Assembly (NCBI GenBank): GCA_004335835.1
Contig: RWJK01000258.1
Coordinates: forward strand, 605-29,942
Length of the DNA stretch: 29,338 nt
Direction of reading: 5' to 3'
Source of the DNA: Scenedesmus sp. ARA3
Taxonomy: Eukaryota; Chlorophyta; Chlorophyceae; Sphaeropleales; Scenedesmaceae
How positions within the stretch are numbered: the first letter of the stretch is position 1; each line of letters starts with the position of its first letter. The notes beneath the pieces were generated by a model. It saw only the letters and a program-made list of their open reading frames with translations. It ran no database searches and was not told the DNA's origin. Position numbers and translations under genes: made by a program. This document shows positions 1 through 15,318 of this stretch, piece after piece.

Positions 1-401
1 AATCCTTTCAGGTGTTAGTGGTGGCGTATGCCGCGTGAGTACACCAGTGTAACCCCTCTCTCTCTCTCTCTGCACACCACCTTAACTAACCCGACAGCCA
101 TCATAACTGCTTTCAACTACAACGCAACGACAGCATCCTGCAACTACTCCAGTGTGTCTAGTCTCACAGAAGCTGAGCTTTCGGATGCCACTCCTCTGCG
201 GACAGCAGACAAAACAACATGCTTTTGAGTGTACAACGACTGCAGCGGCACGCCCTGGGCGAATGGTACCAACCATTTCCTGGTGCAGCTTACCCGCACC
301 GTACTGAACTGCCTGCACATGCTTCAGCACGTGCCGCGGCACAGCAGCAATACACTGCCTGCTGCGGCCACACCCTCAGGGCTGTTGCAGCTAGCGGCAG
401 C
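1..401. other. 3' flank of the leftmost gene, no gene seen
   Basis: This stretch lies beyond the stop codon of the minus-strand gene that ends at 402 and is probably its 3' untranslated region and flank. It holds a (CT)8 tract at 56-71. No exon with the codon bias of neighbouring genes is visible on either strand, and no TGTAA motif was found on the minus strand. Confidence 0.4.
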
Positions 402-2205
402 CTACTTTGACTTGGCCTGCTCCACCGCACGCGTTGCTGCCTGCTGCTCTGGCGTGGTGGCACCACTGTCGCTGCCGTGTGGGCCCGACTTGCCGCCCAC
501 TGACTCGCTGATGCTGTCGCCGATCTCTGAGGCCATCTCGCGCAGCGACGCGCCTCCGGTCTTGGGGAAGTCAGCACTGCAGCAGCGGCGGCGGCAGCAG
601 CGGCGGCGGCAGCAGCAACAGCAGCCGCACGGCGCGGTGAGGGATTGAAGCTCATAGCGCTACATGGTGCGCTAGGAGCCACATGCTCTGGCACACTGCT
701 GTTAGCAAGGACAACCAGTAAGCAACATTAAAAGGGCAGCAAGTTGCTGTCTGCTGTGTGCTGCAGCTGCAACATGACAGATGCGCATGCACTACCTCAC
801 AAACCAGCACGGCAAGTGCCTAGTGATGTATCGACCTCTTCTAGCCGCCACCGCACTGCTTCGATCCCCACCACTTAATTCAGCTCACGGCGCCTTCAAC
901 TCAACCCATTGTCCACCATCTTGGTCCAGGCTGACAAAAGGCTGTGCTGGCAGCGTGCTCACCCGCCGCCCACCGCCTGGTTGAGCTTGTCTGCCATGAA
1001 GCGCACCGAGTCCTGGCTGGTGTTGGCCTCGCTCTTGGCCACCAGCGCAGGGTCCAGCGGCTGCTGCTCGAACTTGTCAGGGTTCTGCGGCAGCAGGCGG
1101 CAGCAGCAGTGGCTGGGAGCTGAGTGGCCGGCGACCAGCAAACTCCAAGGGTTGCACCGGGTTGCAGTGCATAGAGAGACCGGCTAGCTGCCACCGTCAT
1201 ACTGTAACCAACGTATGCTCTTTATGCTGTGCCTTCCTGAGCCTCTAATCAGGTGCAGCCAGTGCAGCTCTGCTACATTGCGGCAGCTGTACAGGTCGCA
1301 ATGTCTCCCCTTGTTGCTGCAGCACCAGCAGCGCAAAATTCAACACGGCAATCACAGCTGATTCGTTCCAAATTCCGAAATCCCAGCACATCGCAGCCCC
1401 ACCTTCTCAGGCACATCAAAGCTGACGTCGGTGGACATGGGCGTCTCGCCCTCGCGCACCACGGGCGCCGCCTCGCTCCTGTTGGCGTCAGCATCGCCTG
1501 GCCGCCGCAGCACCTTCACCCAGGGGGAGGCTGCGGGCTCCTCGCTGTCCTTGTTGCCGGCATTGAACACGGTGCGGCTGGCCTGGCGGCGGCAGCAGCA
1601 GCAGCAGTAGCAATGACGTTTGCATCAGCAGGGCATCTTGCAGGCATGATGCCAGCAGCTGTTTGAGCTGCACTGGTTAAATGCTGCCAGTATCCTTGCT
1701 GTACTGGTGTTGCTGATAGACCACACGTGTGTTCTGAAGGTGCCACCAACATAGCCTGCAACTGCTGCACATAGGATCATGGACGCAGATGCCCCTGCAC
1801 AAGGGCAGGGTGCGCTGGCCAGTGAGGTGGTGGCATGGCAGATACAGCCGTTCTGTTGTTGCTGTTACAGTGTCTGCAGTCTGCAGTTACATGTATGTTG
1901 CATACCAGCAAAGAGTTGTGGCCAGCTGACTGTTAAGCTGTTCAATATTATATTCATCTGTTGGTGGCTGCTGCACCGCAGATCAGGGGCTCCTGCGAAG
2001 ACAGCTGCGTGGGGCACTTGGCAAGCAGCTAGCTGTGTCAGCTGGCTGTGTGCGACCCAGCTGCCTGTTTCATCACCTAACTTCAACACTCTGCGAGACA
2101 ACACAAGTAGCTGCCCCTGCATAGGCAAATCACCTGCACCTGCCATCCAGCTGCCGCATTGTGTGTGAGGCGTCCAAGCACACGAGAGGCCACAGTTGTC
2201 ATCAT
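402..2205 (-). CDS. Unrecognised small protein, probably mitochondrial (4 exons, 180 aa)
   Basis: Exons on the minus strand: 2140-2205, 1403-1582, 963-1084 and 402-576 (stop TAG at 402-404). Splice phases close (0, 0, 2) with GT-AG borders, giving 180 residues. I do not recognise the family. The N-terminus begins MMTTVASRVLGRLTHNAAAG, with Arg/Ser/Thr, no acid and amphipathic character, as in mitochondrial presequences. The mature part is hydrophilic, rich in Asp/Glu/Ser/Ala/Gly/Pro and without a membrane segment; it includes PWVKVLRRPGDAD, FEQQPLDPALV and SLREMASEIGDSISES. The low-complexity, soluble character recalls LEA-like stress proteins, but no LEA motif can be claimed. Intron 1 (557 nt) is longer than the others. 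The first exon was chosen because it lies about 150 bases below a TATA box, encodes a targeting-like peptide and ends in phase 0 as required. It is the least certain exon; the last two are best supported. Confidence 0.62.
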
Positions 2206-2350
2206 GGTTGAGGTGGATAAGCTACACTGGGTGATGCAAGACGTCACTAGACTCGAACTGTTGGAAGAAGATTGATGGTGCGTTGGTGCCGGGTCGGTGT
2301 TGAAGTGCTGCCTGCAATGTTTGTCCGGTGATTGCTCACCGTGAGTAAGA

Positions 2351-2359
2351 GCATATATA
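2351..2359 (-). promoter_or_regulatory. TATA box of the leftmost gene
   Basis: The minus strand reads CTATATATGC here, about 147 bases upstream of the proposed ATG at 2205. This would leave a 5' untranslated region of roughly 115 bases. The plus strand shows the same run as gcatatatag. Confidence 0.5.
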
Positions 2360-4013
2360 GATCAAATGAAAGCGCTACATAGGCATTTATAATCATTCGT
2401 ATGCTTGAAAAACTCAATTGCAGCTGGTCCGAGTCAAGCCTGAGGGCTAGACACGCAGTCGGGGAGGTTGACGGTCTGGCCGCACTGTTTGACCATGGTA
2501 TCAGCTGGCACGGCATAACCACCTGCATTGACCGTAGATGCTGTTCACAGAGAGTTTGCATATGTTGTGTCGCTCAGCACCACTTCGTTGAGACATTGTT
2601 CTCAGATGTACCCCTGCATCATGCTAGCCGCTCAGCGACTGCAAGCTGTAACTCAACAGGCTGCTGCACAGCAGCAAGATCTAGGGGGCAACCGGCTGTC
2701 AGCAACTCAGCTGAGTCGGCATCTCATCCGCACTGGACCTCCCGTTGGCATGCTGCACTGTGTACAAGCAGCAGAAGGTCGCAACGACTCTCAAATCTGC
2801 TGCTGGACTTTGACATTTGACATATGACATGCCAAAAAAATTGATAGGCGCGAAGAGACAGGCAGAACAAGCATATCTCTTACAAGGTGCTTCAGCAGGT
2901 CACAACACGCCTCGTGATCAAGGTGCACTGATCACGTACTGCATGGCTGCAGCCTCAGATCAACTGCTCCTGTAAACCCTGTGCATGCTTTGCAGCATGT
3001 CATGCCAGTGGAGGCAGCACATGTACAGGCGGTACTACGTAGTATACGCAAGAGGTTGAATCTTATGTTTGCTGCGTTGCAACGTGACGTGGTGAAACAA
3101 GCCAGTAGCTCATCCCTCACAGGCGATGTACACACACAAACAAATGCATGGCTGCAGAGGGCAGCAACAACACCAAACTATACACATGTGAACGTGCGCT
3201 CTCATCCGCCTCACTAATCAGCAGACACTGCCTCACACTATCGCCGGCAGCGTTGCTGCATCCAACGAAAACCTTAGAATCTTAAAGTACAGACAAAATT
3301 GGTGCACAGGGTGCCTGAGTGGGCAGAACAAGCCGCCTAAAAACAGAGCACTAGCTCCAACCTGGCCACCTATGTATGCGGCCAACAGTCCAATGCTCTG
3401 CAGCGCAGCATTCACCCTTGCATCTCATTGCTGTGGCTGTATTGCACTGCATCCTGCAAAAACATCACAGCACACAACTTTGTCGGCCATCAGGCGCCAA
3501 AACACTTCCCTAATCCTCAGCTGTCCTACACAGACGGTGTATCAACAAACCTTCAACACTCCAAACCGGAGTTCAAAACAGAGTTTATGAGCCACAAACT
3601 TGACAGCTCTACACACACAGACACACCACGCAACCTGCAGCAGTGAAGCATCCACACACACATGGACACCACTCATATGCTGCACTCGTGGCCAATGCCA
3701 GTGTTCTTCACAGTCCTCATCATCAGCCAACACGGCTCATCGCTGGTGCCCTAGCTGCGCTGTTTCAGCAGCTGCCCTATGCAGTTCTCCTGTGCTGTAC
3801 CTGAGTCCCCATGCCCGTGCCAAAATTACGCAACAGAGTAGGGTGCAGCGATGCAGCAATCTTGCAGCTGCAACAGCTGCACCTTGCTGTCAGCAGAACA
3901 CTTGTGCAGTGCTCCTAGTGCTAGTCTGTATGCTAAGCACAGCCCACACGCAGGGCTGCAGCGGTGCCGAGTCTTGCCGCACCCTGCTCTTCTGCTGCTG
4001 CTGCTGCTGCTGC
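2360..4013. other. 3' region of the KCS gene plus upstream region of the leftmost gene
   Basis: No convincing exon was seen. From about 2.9 to 4.0 kb the plus strand is rich in A+C, so the minus strand is G+T-rich, as expected for the 3' untranslated region of the minus-strand gene ending at 4014. A (CTG)7 tract (plus strand) at 3992-4012 abuts that stop codon. A TGTAA motif on the minus strand at 2880-2884 is a plausible poly(A) signal, giving a 3' UTR of about 1.1 kb. Nearer the TATA box the composition becomes more balanced. Confidence 0.4.
2880..2884 (-). terminator. Candidate poly(A) signal of the KCS gene
   Basis: The minus strand reads TGTAA. TGTAA is the usual chlorophyte polyadenylation motif. 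It is the first such motif I found downstream of the KCS stop codon and it lies above the next gene's TATA box. A five-base motif is weak evidence alone. Confidence 0.3.
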
Positions 4014-4844
4014 TCACGAGCTCAGCTTCTCCTTCATTGCGCGTGCAGCCTGCGCAGCTGCCTCCAGCTTGTCCAGGTCTGCCCACATGGCAGTGGCGTC
4101 AAAGCCCTGCGCAAGCACAAAACAGCAGCGGTTTGTCAGCATGATGGCAACTAAAGGCACACCAGCCATGTCAAATGCCGCCAGACTACAAGTGCGCATG
4201 GCAGTTGTGCACATCCTGCAAGCAACGCGGCAGGATGCAGATTTGCATGTTCTGTGCCATGCACTCAGTCATGTCACCAACCATGAACAGTATATGGTGT
4301 CCGCATCCTGTGCAACACACAGCAAACACAGCAGCAGCAGCAGCCCCAGCAGCGTCTCACCTCCCATGCCGTGTGCTGCTCGCGCACCGGCCTGTTGGCC
4401 ACCAGCACGCTGCTGTTGAACTTGAAGCCGCTGCCAAAGGCCAGCTGCCACACGCGCTGGCCCTTGCCCACGCCCTCCTGCGTGCTCTCCACATACGCCA
4501 GCTCATACCACACACTGCAGGCAGCAACACGCCAGCATGGCAGCAGCAGCAGCGTCAGCAGCAGGCAGTGTTTTGGGGAACACCAGAATCATTTTTCTGC
4601 TGTGCTGAGCAGACACTGCAAGTTATGCTGCATGCGCCGGGGCTGGCGTCTGGCACATGTCATCACCCTTGTCCCTGGATTGCATGTGCAACCCGTTGTT
4701 CATCCTGCTGTCAGGCTGCGGCCTCACCTGGTGCTGCTGGTGTTGCCGAAGCGGTACAGGCTGGCCCTGCTGGGCTCCACCTGGCGCCTGTTGAGCTGCA
4801 TCTCCTTCTCAAGCCCGTCAATGATGCCGCGGCCGCCTGAGGTG

Positions 4845-4875
<31 letters not shown>

Positions 4876-5581
4876 GGTGCAGAACATGGCAGGCATGCAG
4901 CGTCAGCCAATGAGCTCAGCAGGTCCACAAGCACACTGGCAATGCCATGCATGAATATGCTACGCATAACAGTCAGCAGCAGCCTGACAGCAGCGCACCT
5001 GTGTGAATGCAGAAGAAGTCAAAGGCAGTCTTGAAGTCTGGTGTGTAGGGGTCCAGCCAGCCAGCCGGCAGCATGCCCGCCAGCGGCTTGTACAGCTTGG
5101 CGGCGCTGCGCAGCGCAGAGTTGGCGCCAAACTTGGCCAGCTCGCTCCAGGGCAGCACCTTGGGCCCCAGCGCTGTCATGTTCTGGCGCAGCGCGCGCGC
5201 ACCAACCTTGACCAGGTCCTTGTTGAGGCGCACACCCACCTTGCGCTCCGCGTCCTCAGTCTGCGTTAGTGTGGCAGCAGCGGGCAGGGCAGGGAGTTGA
5301 AGCAGCAGAGCTGGCACGCAGATCCTAGTGCATCTGAGAGACACCAAAACAAGGCAAGGCAGATTGAGGGAGTGCTGCAGGTGGTTGGCACAGCGGCTGC
5401 GTTGTGTGGGGCCTTGCTGGTGCTCACCTGCACCACGCAGTTGTAGGCCACGTCATCGGCTGCCATGTTGGTGCGCACGATGTTGCGGATGTTGTACTTG
5501 GCGCGCTTCACGTCGGCGGCCTTGTTACTCAGCAGGATGGCGGCGCCGTTGCTGCGGAAGAGGCACTGCGGGCACATCATG

Positions 5582-5634
<53 letters not shown>

Positions 5635-7371
5635 GGTCAGACTCGATTTTGTTTACGTGATGTCGTCGCTTCGCAATGCGTGCATGCGCCCTTGGCTTCA
5701 GCACGAAGAAGGAGTAGCCTGCTGATTACACGCAGCATTGCATGCACATGCCAGCTGTGCATGTGTCATCACCAACTGTTATGACTCACGTTGCAGATGA
5801 GCATGGACTTGTCCTTGCCGCCGTAGTAGTTGTTGGTGATGTTCTCGTGGCTGACCACCAGCGCGTAGCTCTCCGGGTGCAGCTCCAGCAGCTCCTTGGC
5901 CAGGTCCAGCGCAATCACGCCCGCTGCGGCAGCAGCAGCAGCAGCAGCAACCACACAGCATGACAGCAAGCTTGCCGTAGCATAACTCTGGCTGACCTGG
6001 CCATGTATGCAGCAGCAGTCTTGGGTGCTGCAGCATGGACAGCATGAAGAACAATGCGCATATGTTATTGTTGTTGCAGTGCCTACCTGAGCAGCCCATG
6101 CCTCCCAGCGAGTAGTTCTTGGTGTCGCTGCCCATCTTGAAGTGGTTCATGATCATGGCGCTCAGGCTGGGCGTGGGGTTGAACAGGCTGCTGTTGGTCA
6201 CGATGAACTTGACCTGCTGGGGCGACACGCCCGTCTTGGCAAACAGGTCCTCGATGGCGGGGAAGCAGGTGGCACTGAACTCAAAGCGTGCCGGCTCAAT
6301 GCCCAGGGCCTCATCCATGCCTGCCTGGATGGCGGGGCACACGCCTGTCTCGTCACCCAGGCCAGTCCTGCGGGAGCAGCAGAAGCAGCAGTAGCAGGCG
6401 GGTGTGCAGCGTGTAAGCAACAGTACAGAGCACACTGCATTCCTCGGGTGGCTGCACCGGGCGTCAGGAACATGCATTGCAACCATGCTATATATACATA
6501 GCTGCACGCCTGCTGTCAGCCAGATAGTCAGGGTGCTGCAACTGTGATAAACAATATCCTAGTTATGGCGTAACCCAACCGCTGCCGTGGCCCGCACCTG
6601 TATGCGATCTTCTCCTGGAACTGGATGTCCTCTTCCGTGAAGTGCCCGCTGCGCTCGCACAGGTCACGCAGCGCAGAGCGGGGGAAGCGCCAGCTGCAGA
6701 ATACGCGTGGCAGGCACAGGTGCAGTGACAGTGTCAAAGCGCTGTCTGGTGTGCGTCAATGATCGTTGGCTATGGCTAAGCTGCATGCGCATGTCTACTG
6801 CTGAGCAGGCAACATGGTGAATGGTCTCATAGATAGAAGCTGCATGGCCCGTGCTGCACCCACAAGGCCCATGCAGCTACTGCTGTTTGCTGCTGCTGTC
6901 ATTGCGCCGCTGTTGGAGTCGCGCTGACCAGCATGGTGATTCTGAGATGCCAGCTGCAACTAATCCTCTTTTTAGAGCTGTGCTTCATTGACACGAACTT
7001 GTCTGTCCCATGGAGGCATGCTGTTGGCCGGCACTGCTGCTGCACTGGCCTGACAGAGCGCTAGCATGTCAGCTGCCATGCAGCCACCAGCCTGCCCACC
7101 TCTCATGAGGCCTGTGCACAGCGAAGTCCAGAACAGATACTTTGGGCTTGCGGGGCACTGCCGTCCTCAGGATGTAGAGCCCGGCTGCCAGTGCGAGCAC
7201 CAGCAGGGCGCCCATGTTGATCTCGTAGCTGCTGCGCAGCCATTCCATGAGCCTGGCTCCGTCCGCGCTGCTGACCTGCGAGCAGGCTCCCATTGCCACG
7301 GCAGCTATCACGACTGCTGGAGCCAGGCGGGTGAGCTGAACCAGGGAGCCCAGCACATCGCTCGTAGCCAT
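4014..7371 (-). CDS. KCS: 3-ketoacyl-CoA synthase (fatty acid elongase condensing enzyme)
   Basis: Nine exons: 7100-7371, 6598-6693, 6087-6367, 5790-5923, 5428-5565, 4999-5260, 4728-4836, 4361-4514, 4014-4106. All phases close, giving 512 residues, the normal length for plant FAE1-type KCS. The enzyme joins malonyl-CoA to a long-chain acyl-CoA in the endoplasmic reticulum, the first and chain-length-setting step of very-long-chain fatty acid synthesis. Two N-terminal membrane segments are visible at about residues 8-28 and 52-70. The catalytic triad is complete: Cys215 in GGMGCS, His393 in FCIHTGG and Asn426 in RFGNTSS. Other family blocks are [31 protein letters not shown] and WYELAYVES followed by GSGFKFNS. 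The ATG at 7371 is the first Met in the open frame. Glutathione reductase lies 575 bases upstream on the same strand. No ER-retrieval motif is seen at the C-terminus. Confidence 0.95.
4851..4874 (+). repeat. (CAG)8 microsatellite in KCS intron 6
   Basis: Eight CAG units, read as CUG in the transcript, end 14 bases before the acceptor at 4837-4838. Confidence 0.9.
5583..5633 (+). repeat. (CAG)17 microsatellite at the 3' end of KCS intron 4
   Basis: Seventeen perfect CAG units. On the transcribed minus strand this is a CUG tract that ends 17 bases before the acceptor at 5566-5567. It can be read as poly-Ala, poly-Ser or poly-Gln in long open frames, but these are intronic. Confidence 0.95.
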
Positions 7372-7946
7372 CTCGGAAGCAGATGCAGCAGAGCAGGCTG
7401 GAGCACCGCTGCGGCGATGTAACGCTGAATACAAGTTGTCTGGTAAGTGTAAGAAGTATCAAAGACCCGTGATGTATGTGAGGTGCTGAGGAGGAAGCGT
7501 GGGGTGAGGCGCGAAGGGGGAGGGGGCGTGGAGGAGGCGAAGGAGGGGAGAGGATGAAACAATTCAACAACCAGGACCGGGGAGTGAGTTTGGATGCCGT
7601 TGTTGAGCTGGATTAGAGGTGGGCTGTGAGGCTCGCATCTGCGGATCAGGGCTCAGCCCAGCCGGCTGCAGTGTGCACTGGTATGTAGAAACTAGAACCA
7701 TTTGATAATGAGAAGCTTCCTTGTCGATGGCAGCCGCGCGGTGCACACAAGGCTACAACAGTGATAGGAGAGACCGGCGCGGCACAACCCGATTCCCGCG
7801 CGCGCCCAGTGGACATTTTGCTGTTCCCGTGATGCCTCCGTCAGCCGAGTTGAACAACCTCAGAACCACAAACCATTAGTAAACCACCATGCCGCTTCAG
7901 AGTAGCACTCCCAGGCCATTGCTTGAGCGCTGCCTCGCTCTGCTCC
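7372..7946. other. Spacer between glutathione reductase and KCS
   Basis: These 575 bases must hold the 3' untranslated region of glutathione reductase and the promoter of KCS, since both read leftward. I saw no TATA box and no TGTAA on the minus strand. The part at 7495-7555 is purine-rich on plus (GGGGGAGGGGGCG type), so pyrimidine-rich in the KCS leader. No further gene is seen. Confidence 0.5.
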
Positions 7947-12134
<4,188 letters not shown>

Positions 12135-13407
12135 TGCAGCTGCACTGCCAGCCAGCGTGCGCTGCACTGGTGCATGGCTGCGGCCTGCAGCAACCACAAA
12201 GCACGCATGCTAACACCAATCGCCTTCACATTTGTTGGGTTGTGCCAGGTGATCTCATCAATGCAGAGTCATGTAGCAGCTGGCGCCTGTGCGCGCACTA
12301 CTGCCAGACCCACAGCCACTACAACAGGCACACCTGTGGTCTGCATCCTGCACACGCCCTGAGCCCCTGCAGCAGTGCCTGCTGCCCTGCCGGTGCTAAG
12401 GCACGTCTGCATCTTGTTCTTGTCGATCGATAGCGATCAACTGCCTGTCAGCAGGGTCTGGTCTACGCTCACTACTGCTGCCGTTGCTGCTGTCCACACC
12501 TGTTGCTGACGCCAAACAAAGCAGAATATTACGATCTACAACGTTATCAAGTACCCTTGCGGTGCCCTGCTGCTGACCTTCTCGTCAATGATGCCCTGTT
12601 ACATGACACTTGTCGTTCGCGGTGTGGCGGAGGCCTCTGGCGCTTGAAAACGCCAGCTGAGAGCCCGTCAATATTATGAGGTTTCCACACAGCTATGTCT
12701 AGTACCAAGCAACCTTCTCCACGTAGCAAGCCGGAGTTCCGACACATAAAGTGCAAAGACACGGCACCACCGAAGCACACGACTCCCACTACAAACTAAG
12801 CCATCAATAGCTTCGTGTTGTGTATACTTGCGGTCTCACTTGAAGAGGTGGGTGGTCAACTTGACCCGGAGCCTGCCGGGCAAGACAGTGGTCCCAGTGG
12901 TGTCGCTTCAGACAAAAATAAGTTGATGCTGTGCATGGGTGTGACAAGCCGCTGAAGTTGCTTTGCTGGCTGAGTGGCCGCTGTGTGCCAGTTGCCTGCT
13001 GAAGCTGCCTCGGAGCTGTGCAGCTCTCGCTCCGGCTAGAGGCTTGCATGTCTGCTGCTGTCTGCTCACATCACAGTCAGATAGCAGGGTGCTTAGTTAT
13101 AAGGGGTGGTCGAGAGCTCTGGTACCTTACGCTGCGTTCCTTGTGAAGGAGCACGTCACTGTCGCGGCGGGATGGCACAGCGGCATGCAGAGCTGTGGTA
13201 GTACATGTCGAGAGGAATAAAACATATTATTCACACATATTTTGTGCATTTGGCTGGCAACCACGTACTCCTTGACTGTTCCCGCCTTTCCGGGATTCAC
13301 TTGTACAGCATGCACACCCACCTGACTCTTGTTCTGCCACCCTGACCAACACCTTCGCTGCCCGCCGCTCCTCTGCCATGCTCACAGGTTTTCGAGAGCA
13401 GTTTATC
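12135..13407. other. Divergent promoter region between GR and the next gene
   Basis: The two flanking genes are transcribed away from each other. The left part to about 12.4 kb is A+C-rich on plus, like a minus-strand transcript leader; the right part from about 12.96 kb is G+T-rich on plus. A small inverted repeat CTGGCG/CGCCAG with an eight-base loop lies at 12637-12656. No coding exon was seen. Confidence 0.5.
13098..13103 (+). promoter_or_regulatory. Candidate TATA box of the 13.4-kb gene
   Basis: TATAAG, followed by GGGG, lies 305 bases before the chosen ATG. It would give a 5' untranslated region of about 280 bases. It sits just where the plus-strand G+T bias has set in. Confidence 0.4.
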
Positions 13408-15235
13408 ATGTCGTCGATGCTGTCAAGTGTGGCACCATCAGCGCTGAGGGCGCTGACAACCAGCGGCGTCCTGCCTGCTGCAGCGTGTGCTGGCATGCGG
13501 GCATTTGCCCGCTCCTCATCCTACCTGCACCTGCACGCCCCTCACCCTGTCAAGGAGGACGAGGGCAAGAACAGCAGCAGCTCCAGCCGCACCCCCTGGT
13601 CAACCTTCCCGCCTGAGCTGCGCGAGCTGTCCAGGCAGGCTGGTGGCTTCGAGGGCCCGCGCCGGTACCCTCTTGGCTCGCATGGCTCATCCATGCTGCT
13701 TGACCACGCCAACCTGATGACGACAGCACCCTTGAGTTACTGCCTGGTGCGCCACCACAGCGTCATGCCGCGATCAGCCTCTCAAAACCTTGCCTCCCAG
13801 TCAGTGGCACTGGCAGGCCTGCAGGCGCAGCAGCAGAAGCATGCCGCCACAGCTGTTCTGGAGCTGCCCTCGCAGGAAGCGGAGGGCGTGCTGTCAAAGT
13901 GGTTTGCCAAGACACAGCCGCGCATGAAGGTAAGGAGCTTACTTGCAGCCTCTTCAGTGGTTGTTTCCATAGGGCTGCAGCAACGCCTGGTGCGCTCTGG
14001 TGATCTACTGCCTGTGGATGCATGTTGCCTGAGCATTGACGACTCACAATACCTTTGCCTGCATTTCGGCTCTTAATTGCAGGGCTTCAGCAGGAAGCTG
14101 GCACTGCGCCAGGTCAACAGGAAGATCATCGCACGCGTAGCCAGGAGGTTCACCATCGGCATCCCCGTGCTGGGTAAGTGGGATGAGGTGGCATGTGATG
14201 CCAGCAGTGCTTTGGCGCCTTGCATGTGCTGCCAACTGCACCTAGAAGTGTTCAGGGCGTGGTGCATGCGCTTGGATTCACTGGTACGTGCTTGTGGTTA
14301 TGAGCCATGCAGGACAGTGCGCGATGCTGTATGGCACTTGTGTGCTGCTGCTGATTCATGCGTCAAGCTGCAAGCGAGTCCTGCACACTGTGTGCAGTTG
14401 TGCACCACCATGCAAACATATGCCTGCTTGGCCATGTGCCGGCCTCTTTAGTCATCAGGCAGAGCTTCTGCAGCGTACGTAACATGCACAATCCTTTGAT
14501 CAGCCCCTGCAACACACTTGATGCTGCAGGCTTCTACTTCGTGTCAAAGCTGATGGTCAAGGACCTTGCGCGTGTGAAGTCCGAGTATGCCAACGGCGAG
14601 ACAGGAGTGTCTGTACTGTTTGCTACTGCGCTGGCAGCAGATGTGCTGGACCTGGCAGCACAGTTCACTGTGATCAGCGGGTGAGTTCGTTTTGTCTTCA
14701 ATCTGTGCACTCTTGCATCAACATGTGATTATGACGAGTCATACGACTTGTCGTGGAGAGTAGCAACTTGCTGTGCCAACGCATGCGGCTGTGCCCTCTT
14801 CCTGTGCAGCGCTGGACTGCAAGTCTTTGCTCGTAAGCAAATTTCAGCATCATCAAATATCACGGCTGCTCACCCGCTGCTGCGCTGCTGCTTCACAGAC
14901 TTGCGCACGCCAACCTGGGCTTTGGCTTGGCCAGCGCTGCCGGCCTGCTGGCGCTGGCTGACAAGGCCAGCCTGGCCACTGCCTTCCTGTCCTTCAGCTG
15001 CGGCCTCAGCGGGGAGCTGCTGGTGCGGCGCCTGCTGCGATGCAGTTAACCTAAGGCGCTGGTGATCAGCATGCACGTGCCTTGTTGTGTAGCTAGTTAC
15101 AAAAGGTTGTGACGCGGCATGAAAGCCTGTTGCAGAACAACTGCAAGCTCACCTTGTGTTGCTCTCGCGCTGCTGTTGCTGGTCTTGCAGGCACTGAAGC
15201 ATTCCGACAGCCAGGATGGCACCAAGTCTGAGTAA
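13408..15235 (+). CDS. Unrecognised membrane protein, probably mitochondrial (5 exons, about 310 aa)
   Basis: Exons: 13408-13929, 14083-14173, 14530-14680, 14899-15022 and 15191-15235; phases close (0, 1, 2, 0), giving 310 residues. I do not recognise the family. The start at 13408 gives MSSMLSSVAPSALRALTTSG and then MRAFARSSSY, a good mitochondrial presequence; an in-frame ATG at 13378 would add ten residues. Residues 30-170 are polar and low in complexity. A basic block, RKLALRQVNRKIIARVARRF (178-197), precedes a hydrophobic half with segments at about 198-214, 230-253, 255-275 and 280-296, suggesting a multipass inner-membrane protein. The middle exons have strong codon bias and tight splice fits. 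The end is uncertain: if the GTGCGG donor at 15023 is not used, the frame runs to a TAA near 15048 and ends LLVRRLLRCS; if used, the tail is ALKHSDSQDGTKSE. Confidence 0.72.
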
Positions 15236-15255
15236 ACACCAAACAGTCAACAACT

Positions 15256-15318
15256 GCATCAAGGCCAGACAAGGCCTTGCAGACGCATCAAGGCCATCAG
15301 AGGTCTTGCAGACGCATC
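15256..15318 (+). repeat. 29-bp tandem duplication just after the stop codon
   Basis: Two imperfect 29-base copies (15256-15284 and 15285-15313) plus the first five bases of a third. Each begins gcatcaaggcc and ends cttgcagac. It lies 20 bases after the proposed TAA of the preceding gene. Confidence 0.85.

Noticed and set aside
2401..2827. Plus-strand open frames of 139 and 99 codons
   Set aside because: Rich in Cys, Ser and His with no codon bias; they lie between the KCS 3' region and the next TATA box.
5465..5784. Plus-strand open frames with poly-Ala or poly-Ser runs
   Set aside because: They are the antisense of KCS exon 5 and the CUG tract of intron 4; the KCS reading on the other strand is certain.
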